In this document: one piece after another, positions 1 through 5,140 of the stretch
Position numbering within the stretch: the first letter of the stretch is position 1
Layout: the number at the start of each line of letters is the position of its first letter
Source: Bacteroidales bacterium
GTDB lineage: Bacteria > Bacteroidota > Bacteroidia > Bacteroidales > UBA932
Direction of reading: 5' to 3'
Assembly: GCA_017554135.1 (NCBI GenBank)
Contig: JAFZIX010000129.1
Span: 1 to 5,140, forward strand
DNA length: 5,140 nucleotides
Position numbers and translations under genes: made by a program
The notes under the pieces: generated by a model
Databases searched by the model: none
Told to the model about the DNA's origin: nothing
Seen by the model: the letters and a program-made list of their open reading frames with translations, nothing else

Positions 1-857
1 CGATGATGGCAGACCTCAAACCCTTCCTCGGCGCGGTCAACGCGGCCGAGCGTGCGGCAGGCCGTCCGGACATGACCCTGGACACGCTGATGGTCAAGCT
101 CTTCGAAGAAGTGCAGTACGTCTGGCCGCGCCTGGGCTATCCTCCGCTGGTGACGCCGTTCAGCCAGTACGTAAAGAACACCGCCCTGATGAACCTGCTG
201 AACGTCATCAAGGGCAACCCCCGCTGGACCACCATCGACAAGGATACCTGGGGCATGATACTCGGCAAGATGGGCCGCCTGCCCGGAGAACTCGCCCCCG
301 AGATCGTGGCGCTCGCCAAGGAAAAGGGCATGGAGTTCTACGACGGCAACCCGCAGGACATGTATCCGGACGAACTCCCCAAGTTCCGCGAGATGATGAA
401 GGAGGAAGGATGGGACGAGGGTCCCGACCAGGAGGAACTGTTCGAGTTCGCGATGCACGAAAGGCAGTACCGCGACTTCAAGTCCGGCCTGGCCAAGCAG
501 CGCTTCAACACCGAACTGGAGGACTTCCGCGCCAAGGCAGGAGCGCCCATAAAGGTGGTCCGCCCCGTGGTGGAGACCCCCGAATTCAGCGCGGAAGAAT
601 ATGCCCAGAAATACCCCAAGGCCGTGCCCGTGCAGGCTCCCGTGAAGGGACAGTTGCTCTGGCAGGTGGATGTTGAGGATGAATCCGCAGCGCCAATCGC
701 AGGCACAGCCGTAAAGGCCGGTGAAGCAATGGGTTACGTGCAGACCTACTATGGTCGCGAAGAAATCATTCCTGCCCGTGACGGCCGCATAGTGGCGGTT
801 ACCGGCAAGCAGGGCAAGAACGTTGTCAAAGGTGAAATAGTAGCATACGTAGAATAA
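1..857 (+). CDS. Oxaloacetate decarboxylase / pyruvate carboxylase alpha-subunit-like protein, C-terminal part (5' truncated)
   Basis: The reading frame is open to the left edge (first complete codon at position 3), so the ATG there is internal and the true start lies outside the window. The 284 visible residues are the C-terminal portion of a biotin-dependent carboxyltransferase subunit, a family usually near 600 residues. Residues about 1-165 match the conserved carboxylase domain that follows the carboxyltransferase barrel: WPRLGYPPLVTPFSQYVKN at 41-59, then LPGELAPEI and a DPQDxYPDELPKF-like stretch. A Pro/Val-rich linker (about 180-213) leads to a biotinyl-like domain (about 214-284). 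There the usual EAMKM site is replaced by QTYYG (247-251), so Tyr250 stands where the biotinylated Lys should be. The protein is therefore expected to move a carboxyl group to or from biotin carried on another polypeptide, but the catalytic barrel is not visible. Oxaloacetate decarboxylase, pyruvate carboxylase subunit B and methylmalonyl-type transcarboxylase cannot be separated from this fragment. The stop codon overlaps the next start by one base. Confidence 0.88.
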   Translation, partial: MMADLKPFLGAVNAAERAAGRPDMTLDTLMVKLFEEVQYVWPRLGYPPLVTPFSQYVKNTALMNLLNVIKGNPRWTTIDKDTWGMILGKMGRLPGELAPEIVALAKEKGMEFYDGNPQDMYPDELPKFREMMKEEGWDEGPDQEELFEFAMHERQYRDFKSGLAKQRFNTELEDFRAKAGAPIKVVRPVVETPEFSAEEYAQKYPKAVPVQAPVKGQLLWQVDVEDESAAPIAGTAVKAGEAMGYVQTYYGREEIIPARDGRIVAVTGKQGKNVVKGEIVAYVE

Positions 858-1819
858 TGAAAAAGATACTCATTGCAATCGCCGCCGTCCTGCTGCCGCT
901 TGCCCTGAACGCAGATGGCGTGAATGACGATAAACCTATCAAACAGAGCAAGATAGTCTATCTCTATCCCGAAGGCCAGGCGGCCGGAAAGGGCATAGTC
1001 GAGAACGGCGTGGAAATCACCCTGGGCCCCGGCGAAGACAACGGCAAGCACGGCCCCGAAACCGTGAAGCCCGTGGGGATGGTCTATGACATCGGCGATA
1101 GCGCCCGTATGGAGTTCTACTTCGCCGAGAACCCCAACGGCCTGATGATTATCAACTGCCCCGGTGGCGCCTACTGGTTCGTGGCAGAGGTGAACGAGGG
1201 CTATTGCACCGTGGAATGGCTCCTGAGCCAGGGAATCAGCGTATGCAATATGTTTTACCGCCTACCCTACGGCCACAAGACCGTGCCTCTCACCGATGTG
1301 CAGAACGCCTTCCGCTACTGCCGTTATCATGCGGCGGAGTGGGGGATAGACAAGATCGGCGTGATGGGATTCAGTGCCGGAGGGCATCTGGCTGCCAGCG
1401 CATCCACCCTTTTCGTGGACGACATCACCCGCCCGGACTTCTCCGTGCTGATTTATCCTGTTATTACGATGGAGCCCGGAGTTACTCACCAGGGGAGCAA
1501 GGAAAACCTGATCGGCCACAAATGGACAGCGGAAGATGAGGAGTGGTACAGCCTTCACAAGCGCGTGAGCAACCGCACCCCCGTCACCTTCCTGGGCCTC
1601 AGCGGCGACGATACTGCGGTGCCTATCCAGAATAGCATCGATTACTACTACGCCCTGCGCCAGCACGGCATCACCGCCACCATGCACATCTATCCCGGTG
1701 GTGGCCACGGCTGGGGATTCAATCATCCGCCGTACCGCAAGGGGGACGGCCTGGGAAGCTATAGGGAAACCTTCAAGGCGGACCTCGCCAAGTTCCTAAA
1801 GGATCAGATAGTTAAATGA
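857..1819 (+). CDS. Secreted alpha/beta hydrolase (esterase-like, BD-FAE/acetyl-esterase type)
   Basis: This is a complete 320-residue protein. It begins with a signal peptide (Lys2-Lys3, hydrophobic core 4-17, probable cleavage near ALNA-D, residues 16-20), so it should act in the periplasm or outside the cell. The fold is an alpha/beta hydrolase: an oxyanion-hole motif CPGGAY (101-106) in place of the usual HGGG, the nucleophile elbow GFSAGG (171-176, Ser173), the acid motif GDDTAVP (250-256, Asp252 most likely) and GGHGWGF (282-288, His284). The triad is complete and correctly ordered, so it is predicted active. The family includes feruloyl and acetyl xylan esterases and peptidase-like hydrolases; the substrate cannot be read from sequence. 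The start overlaps the previous stop as TAATG, which suggests translational coupling with the carboxylase subunit, although a cytoplasmic carboxylase and a secreted esterase have no obvious joint task. No Shine-Dalgarno is seen. A hairpin terminator follows directly. Confidence 0.85.
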   Translation: MKKILIAIAAVLLPLALNADGVNDDKPIKQSKIVYLYPEGQAAGKGIVENGVEITLGPGEDNGKHGPETVKPVGMVYDIGDSARMEFYFAENPNGLMIINCPGGAYWFVAEVNEGYCTVEWLLSQGISVCNMFYRLPYGHKTVPLTDVQNAFRYCRYHAAEWGIDKIGVMGFSAGGHLAASASTLFVDDITRPDFSVLIYPVITMEPGVTHQGSKENLIGHKWTAEDEEWYSLHKRVSNRTPVTFLGLSGDDTAVPIQNSIDYYYALRQHGITATMHIYPGGGHGWGFNHPPYRKGDGLGSYRETFKADLAKFLKDQIVK

Positions 1820-1820
1820 T

Positions 1821-1846
1821 AATAGCGCCGGCAGGCGCTATTTTTT
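1821..1846. terminator. Bidirectional intrinsic terminator between convergent genes
   Basis: A perfect 9-bp stem, AATAGCGCC (1821-1829) with GGCGCTATT (1834-1842), encloses a GGCA tetraloop and is followed by a T-run to 1846. It lies two bases after the hydrolase stop codon, and its T-run contains the reverse-strand stop of the CotH-family gene (1845-1847). Read rightward it is a classic rho-independent terminator. Read leftward the stem is preceded by A's and followed by the mixed ATTATCATTT, so leftward termination is plausible but weaker. Confidence 0.88.
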
Positions 1847-3164
1847 ACAGTTTCGCCACGACAGCGGCTTTGATAGCGAAATAGTTGTTGGAGCCGCTTT
1901 CCAGAAGGCGGTATTCGCCATGGTTGCCCCAGGAGGCGGGAGCGTCGCTGATGCTGCAGTCTTCTCCCGTGTCGTTCTGCACGAAGTCCTTTATGCTATT
2001 CTGCCAGGATAAGATGCGTTCACCTGCCTGTTGGGCGCTGGACAGTCCTGTGCAGAGTTCCTTGAGGTATTTTACATAGAGTGCGCTCCAATCTTCATAC
2101 TGGAGAATCTTGCTCACGAGAGGCCTGGAAGAATCCCCCCATTTCAGCGGATTCTGCCTTCCGGAATCACTCTGCACACCACAGTTGTGCGATGTTCCGA
2201 GGGTGTTGTCGTAGTCGTAGGGGATGAAATAGACTTTATATTGTTTCTCATCCTTGCTGTTGAAATAGAGGTAGTAGTTGTTGGAATTGTTCCAGTAATC
2301 GTCCCACATTCCCACGGCCACGTTCACGGCATAAGTTCGGAGGAACAGGTCTATGTCCATGACACTGGAAATCCACTCCCGGAACGCCGTTCCCTGCAGA
2401 CTGTTCAGGTTCGATATAAAATCCTGGAGCTGGGACTTCGCTTTCGGGAAGTTGGAGTCTTTTCCGGTTTTCCGTTCATAAACATGCTCATGCAAATTGT
2501 CGTCCTGCCCCATGTCTGCATTAGTGCTCTTGAGGTCGGCTCCGTAGCTGCATTTCCATATATTGCCTTCCGTCGATCCAAACAATTCCGTGCGCCTTCC
2601 CAGATACTCTTTGTTCACATGCTCCATCAACCCGTAAACTCCGTAGTACATTTCATCCCCTTCACCGACTTTCAGCCACAGGCGGGCGTATACGTCCCGG
2701 ATGGCTGTCCAGACACCGAAACTGCGGAACAGGTCGAAGCAATAGATCTCCCTCACATAGGCAGGGTCGTCCTTGAACCATTTGAGGTCGAAACGCTTGA
2801 TTCCAAGGGCTGTTTGATCCCGGTAATGATTGGTTTTGATGCCAAAGTGGACGTGACGGAATTCCGACCCTTCCTGAGGCCTCCTGCGTGAGGTGTTTCC
2901 CTTGAGACGGAGCCCTACGCTATCCAGATCGGCCACTTCATCTCCCTGGCGGAAACTCATGGCGCAGCAGACGAACTCCTTGGTATTATTGTTCTTGTCG
3001 TATTCGCTCAAGAGCCTGTCCCACTCCTTCTGGCTTACGGAGATATGCACTTCCGGCATGTCGGAATCTTCGTAAACGTTCGGGCCCGGGGATTCCTTGA
3101 TCGCCTCCGGCCTGCAGGCCGCAAGGCATAGCAAGAAGACCAGCAGTTTTATATGGGCTCGCAT
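1845..3164 (-). CDS. CotH kinase family lipoprotein
   Basis: A 439-residue protein with a lipoprotein signal: hydrophobic segment 7-16 and lipobox LAAC (14-17), so Cys17 is the predicted lipidated residue and the mature protein is anchored in the envelope. The body matches the CotH kinase family. LRLKGNTS (85-92) resembles the family's vRlRGnsS start. RFDLKWFKDDPAYVRE (124-139) is the Lys-bearing segment. YGVYGLMEHV (174-183) follows the GvYxlxExv pattern. MWDDYWNNSNNYYLY (286-300) followed by FIPYDYDNTLG (313-323) corresponds to the catalytic-Asp/Asn and metal-binding Asp region; likely key residues are Asp288 or Asp289, Asn296 and Asp317/Asp319, assigned from memory of the family. Bacterial CotH phosphorylates spore coat proteins in Bacillus, but Bacteroidota do not sporulate, so a spore role is not implied. 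The start codon lies inside the end of miaB (16-base overlap) and no separate promoter is visible, so it is probably cotranscribed. By eye, codon use is less GC-biased than in the flanking genes. Confidence 0.85.
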   Translation of the reverse strand: MRAHIKLLVFLLCLAACRPEAIKESPGPNVYEDSDMPEVHISVSQKEWDRLLSEYDKNNNTKEFVCCAMSFRQGDEVADLDSVGLRLKGNTSRRRPQEGSEFRHVHFGIKTNHYRDQTALGIKRFDLKWFKDDPAYVREIYCFDLFRSFGVWTAIRDVYARLWLKVGEGDEMYYGVYGLMEHVNKEYLGRRTELFGSTEGNIWKCSYGADLKSTNADMGQDDNLHEHVYERKTGKDSNFPKAKSQLQDFISNLNSLQGTAFREWISSVMDIDLFLRTYAVNVAVGMWDDYWNNSNNYYLYFNSKDEKQYKVYFIPYDYDNTLGTSHNCGVQSDSGRQNPLKWGDSSRPLVSKILQYEDWSALYVKYLKELCTGLSSAQQAGERILSWQNSIKDFVQNDTGEDCSISDAPASWGNHGEYRLLESGSNNYFAIKAAVVAKL

Positions 3165-4453
3165 AGCAAAGTGGCTGAAGTGCAGTCAATTACGCGGACG
3201 CGAACATAATCGCCGGCCTTGTGGGCGATGTCGTCCCAGACGCACATCTTGTTGGATCCGGTGCGGCCGCAGAGCTGTGATTCACCCTTCTTGGAAGGAC
3301 CTTCCACCAGCACCTCGAATTCACGGCCCACATCTCGCCTGTTGCTTTCCAGCGACAGGCGGTTCTGCAGTTCGATCAGCTCGTTCAGGCGGCGGGTTTT
3401 AACCTCCAAAGGAATATCATCGGGATAATTGCGGGATGCCAGGGTTCCGGGGCGTTCGGAATAGTTGAACATGAAAGCGGCATCGTATCTCACCTCCTCG
3501 AAAATGCTCAGAGTGTCCCGGAATTCATCCTCGGTCTCGGAGCAAAATCCCACGATGGCATCTGTCGTGATGCCGCAGTCCGGCATGACCTCGCGTATCT
3601 TCGCGACGCGTTCCAGGTACCACTCCCGGGTGTAGCGTCGGCGCATCTTCTCGAGGATGCGGTCGTTGCCGCTCTGCACTGGCAGATGGATGTGATGGCA
3701 GATGTTGGGCCAGGCGGCCATGGTTTCTATCACCGCATCGGAGATGTCTTTCGGATGGGAAGTGGAGAATCGCACGCGAAGCGTCGGGGAAATGGCGGCC
3801 ACCAGCGCCAGCAGTTTCGCAAAGTCCACATCTTCAAAGAGATAGGAATCCACGTTCTGCCCCAGGAGGGTGACCTCCTTGTATCCGGCCTCAACGCATT
3901 CGCAGGCCTCGCGGACGATGGTGTGCCAGTCCCGGCTGCGCTCGGCGCCGCGGGTGTAAGGCACTACACAGTAGGAACATACGTTGTTGCATCCGCGCAT
4001 TATGGAGATGAAGGCGGATACCCCGTTCTTGTCGATGCGTACCGGGGAGATGTCGCCGTAGGTCTCCTCGCGGGAGAGCTCCACGTTGATGCCTTTGGCG
4101 CCTTCATATACTGCCTGCAGCAGGTCAGGAAGGCTCCTGTAGGCATCCGGCCCGGCAACCACATCCACCTTTCCGGTGTCCAGCAGGGCGTCCTTCAGGC
4201 GCTCCGCCATGCAGCCGAGTATGCCCACTATGAGCCCCGGGCGCTTTTTGCGGAAGGTGTTGAAATAGTCGATGCGGCCCCAAATGCGCTGCTCGGCGTT
4301 GTCGCGTATCGAGCAGGTATTGGCCATTATCACATCCGCCTCCTTTATGTTTTCGGTGCGGCCATACCCTTGCTTCGCCAGAATCGAGAACACCACTTCC
4401 GTGTCGTTCACATTCATCTGGCAGCCGTAGGTTTCAATGTAGACGTTCTTCAC
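3149..4453 (-). CDS. miaB: tRNA-2-methylthio-N6-dimethylallyladenosine synthase (MiaB)
   Basis: A full-length 434-residue methylthiotransferase. MiaB is a radical-SAM enzyme that converts i6A37 to ms2i6A37 in tRNAs reading UNN codons, in the cytoplasm. Domains in order: an N-terminal MTTase domain (about 1-125) opening with YIETYGCQMN and holding the cluster cysteines Cys11, Cys47 and Cys81; a radical-SAM domain with CNNVCSYC (155-162), giving the CxxxCxxC ligands Cys155, Cys159 and Cys162, plus TRGAERSR (167-174) and LPVQSGND (257-264); and a C-terminal TRAM RNA-binding domain (about 371-434). The GxSAGF-type segment reads GFCSETEDEF (302-311) and FNYSERPGT occurs at 329-337, typical of Bacteroidota MiaB rather than RimO or MtaB. 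The start codon is GTG at 4453-4451. It is the only sensible choice, because an in-frame stop lies at 4480-4478, no ATG lies between, and the family N-terminus begins exactly here. All catalytic ligands are present. Confidence 0.95.
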   Translation of the reverse strand: MKNVYIETYGCQMNVNDTEVVFSILAKQGYGRTENIKEADVIMANTCSIRDNAEQRIWGRIDYFNTFRKKRPGLIVGILGCMAERLKDALLDTGKVDVVAGPDAYRSLPDLLQAVYEGAKGINVELSREETYGDISPVRIDKNGVSAFISIMRGCNNVCSYCVVPYTRGAERSRDWHTIVREACECVEAGYKEVTLLGQNVDSYLFEDVDFAKLLALVAAISPTLRVRFSTSHPKDISDAVIETMAAWPNICHHIHLPVQSGNDRILEKMRRRYTREWYLERVAKIREVMPDCGITTDAIVGFCSETEDEFRDTLSIFEEVRYDAAFMFNYSERPGTLASRNYPDDIPLEVKTRRLNELIELQNRLSLESNRRDVGREFEVLVEGPSKKGESQLCGRTGSNKMCVWDDIAHKAGDYVRVRVIDCTSATLLCEPI

Positions 4454-4457
4454 GCCG

Positions 4458-4465
4458 CAAAGATA
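4458..4465 (-). promoter_or_regulatory. Bacteroidota-type -7 box for miaB
   Basis: Read on the minus strand this is TATCTTTG, a full match to the Bacteroidota -7 consensus TAnnTTTG. It ends only four bases (CGGC) before the GTG start of miaB, so initiation a few bases downstream would give an mRNA with essentially no leader. The -33 element is poor: a TTTA (4490-4487 on the minus strand) sits at a 21-base spacing instead of TTTG at about 19. The assignment is inference from motif and position. Confidence 0.55.
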
Positions 4466-4478
4466 TGCAAAAAATGCT

Positions 4479-4486
4479 TATCTTTG
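4479..4486 (+). promoter_or_regulatory. Bacteroidota-type -7 box for the LEA2-like lipoprotein operon
   Basis: TATCTTTG matches the TAnnTTTG consensus exactly and ends 13 bases before the ATG at 4500, predicting a leader of only about 6-10 bases. No TTTG is found at the expected -33 spacing; that stretch is occupied by the opposite promoter's -7 box and the miaB start. The assignment rests on motif and position only. Confidence 0.55.
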
Positions 4487-4499
4487 TAAATTAGAGTAT

Positions 4500-4967
4500 A
4501 TGAAGAAAGCAATCAAAATATCCCTGCTTCTGCTGCTGGCGGCGTTTGTGCTGACGGGGTGTGTGAGCAAGTACAAGAAGATCAAGGTGTCTTCGTTCGA
4601 GGTGGAGAGTGTGGTGCCGTCGAGCCTCCGCAGTGCCAATGTTGTGGTGGCGGTGGGGATTAACAATCCGGCGCCGGCGTTCCAGCTGCGGGATATAGAG
4701 GCTACGGTGAAGCAGAACGGCAATGTGATGGGCCTTGTGACCGGAGAGCCGGTTTCTGTTGATGGAAAATGCGAGCGTGTGTACCGCATTCCGCTGCAGG
4801 CGCAACTCGCTGAAGGAGTGGGGATTATGCAACTGCTTGCTACCTACAAGAGTTTCAATCCAGAGGAATTCACTATAGATTTGCATGCCCGCGCGAACGT
4901 TGCCGGCAAGATTGGCAAAGATATTGATTATAAAGATGTGCCTCTGAGCAAATTCATAAAGGAATGA
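4500..4967 (+). CDS. LEA type 2 (LEA_2/WHy-like) family lipoprotein
   Basis: A 155-residue protein with a clear lipoprotein signal: Lys2-Lys3, hydrophobic core 7-18 and lipobox LTGC (18-21), so Cys21 is the predicted lipid anchor. The rest (about 26-150) resembles a single LEA_2 domain, a small beta-sandwich: a hydrophobic strand VVVAVGINNPAPAFQL (48-63) with the characteristic Asn-Pro, then a strand with a VKQNGNVMG turn (70-78), and a later strand RVYRIPLQAQL (93-103) resembling the family's v..pv...l segment. Such bacterial lipoproteins are widespread in Bacteroidota and their role is mostly unknown; envelope or stress functions are suggested by analogy with plant LEA proteins only. The start is supported by the signal peptide and the promoter just upstream. 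There is no Shine-Dalgarno. Its end overlaps the next gene by four bases. Confidence 0.72.
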   Translation: MKKAIKISLLLLLAAFVLTGCVSKYKKIKVSSFEVESVVPSSLRSANVVVAVGINNPAPAFQLRDIEATVKQNGNVMGLVTGEPVSVDGKCERVYRIPLQAQLAEGVGIMQLLATYKSFNPEEFTIDLHARANVAGKIGKDIDYKDVPLSKFIKE

Positions 4968-5140
4968 AAAGAATAGTCATAGCATTGTCCATCCTTTTAT
5001 GCGCCGCACTTTCAGCAAGTGCACAGCAGGTCGTGCCTCCGGGCTACGTGCTGGTGGACTCCCTGGTTTTCACGCCCCTGGCAGCGGTGGACTCCACTCT
5101 CGAAGGCAGCACCATCTTCAACGTGATGTCGGAAGGAGTC
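4964..5140 (+). CDS. Secreted protein of unknown function, N-terminal fragment (3' truncated)
   Basis: The ATG at 4964 overlaps the upstream TGA as ATGA and the frame stays open for 59 codons to the window edge. The encoded start is a Sec signal peptide (MKRIV, hydrophobic core about 4-16, probable cleavage after SASA at residue 20, before Gln-Gln). The mature part reads PPGYVLVDSLVFTPLAAVD, then STLEGSTIFNVMSEGV. I do not recognise the family with certainty. The Asp-Ser/Thr-Leu-x-Gly-x-Ser/Thr-Ile-Phe pattern faintly recalls N-termini of Bacteroidales exported proteins that carry a C-terminal SPOR domain, but nothing in the visible part proves this. AAAGGA immediately abuts the ATG, too close for a functional ribosome site, so coupling to the lipoprotein gene is the likelier route of translation. 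The overlap and shared export suggest both proteins serve in the envelope. Confidence 0.75.
   Translation, partial: MKRIVIALSILLCAALSASAQQVVPPGYVLVDSLVFTPLAAVDSTLEGSTIFNVMSEGV

Larger units (their letters stand above)
4458..4486. repeat. Imperfect inverted repeat spanning the divergent promoters
   Basis: The left arm CAAAGATATGCA (4458-4469) and right arm TGCTTATCTTTG (4475-4486) pair at 11 of 12 positions (one T-T mismatch at 4466/4478) around a five-A loop. The outer eight bases of each arm are the two outward -7 boxes, so part of the symmetry is explained by paired promoters; the additional GCA/TGC pairing inside is not. It could be an operator for a dimeric regulator, or simply mirrored promoter elements. 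Confidence 0.6.

Noticed and set aside
3..8. ATG-ATG at the left edge as a true gene start
   Set aside because: The frame is open to the edge and the protein begins mid-domain in a family of about 600 residues, so these are internal methionines.
338..1051. Minus-strand open frames opposite the carboxylase subunit and the start of the hydrolase
   Set aside because: They are antisense to two well-supported genes, have Ser/Arg-rich translations and lack any initiation context.
2031..2891. Long open frame (286 codons) on the plus strand opposite the CotH-family gene
   Set aside because: It lies entirely antisense to a gene with clear family motifs, and its translation is a low-complexity Val/Ile/Phe-rich string with no recognisable domain or start signal.
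3686..4489. Long open frame (267 codons) on the plus strand opposite miaB
   Set aside because: It is a shadow of the GC-rich third positions of miaB; its composition is His/Gly/Val-rich without family motifs, and it would run through the divergent promoter region.
4478..4886. Two overlapping minus-strand open frames opposite the LEA2-like lipoprotein gene
   Set aside because: They have no motifs or upstream signals, and the plus strand carries a lipobox protein with a promoter directly in front.
4958..4963. AAAGGA as a Shine-Dalgarno for the last gene
   Set aside because: It directly abuts the ATG with no spacer, and the organism type rarely uses such sites; coupling through the ATGA overlap explains translation better.

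Overview
The window looks like a chromosomal segment of a GC-rich member of the Bacteroidota, most likely Bacteroidales. Three observations support this: the MiaB carries the FCSETE and FNYSERPGT wording I associate with Bacteroidota, the only promoter-like signals fit the Bacteroidota -7 consensus TAnnTTTG, and no start codon has a usable Shine-Dalgarno sequence. I cannot name the genus. There is no RNA gene, insertion sequence, CRISPR array or phage gene, and coding density is very high.

Layout: (1) Positions 1-857 (+) hold the C-terminal part of a biotin-dependent carboxylase/decarboxylase alpha subunit (OadA/PycB type), cut by the window edge. (2) It overlaps by one base (TAATG) a secreted alpha/beta hydrolase with an intact Ser-Asp-His triad (857-1819, +). 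(3) A 9-bp hairpin with a T-run (1821-1846) separates this pair from a convergent leftward pair. (4) The leftward pair, in transcription order, is miaB (4453-3149, -) and a CotH-kinase-family lipoprotein (3164-1845, -), which overlap by 16 bases. (5) A 46-base divergent intergenic region (4454-4499) contains two outward-facing TATCTTTG boxes forming an inverted repeat. (6) Rightward from it run a small LEA2-like lipoprotein (4500-4967, +) and, overlapping by four bases (ATGA), the start of a secreted protein that runs off the window (4964-5140, +).

How the genes may work together: there are three short transcription units. The carboxylase alpha subunit probably acts in oxaloacetate/pyruvate or methylmalonyl-type metabolism, but its terminal biotinyl-like domain lacks the biotin-accepting lysine, so a separate carrier is implied. 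MiaB modifies tRNA in the cytoplasm; its overlap with an exported lipoprotein kinase homologue is a positional link without an obvious functional one. The LEA2-like lipoprotein and the following secreted protein are probably translationally coupled and both envelope-located.

I see no clearly new multi-gene system. The points most worth a second look are the lysine-less biotinyl-like tail and its abrupt change in codon use, the mirror-image promoter pair with probably leaderless miaB, and the extracytoplasmic CotH kinase encoded out of the end of miaB.
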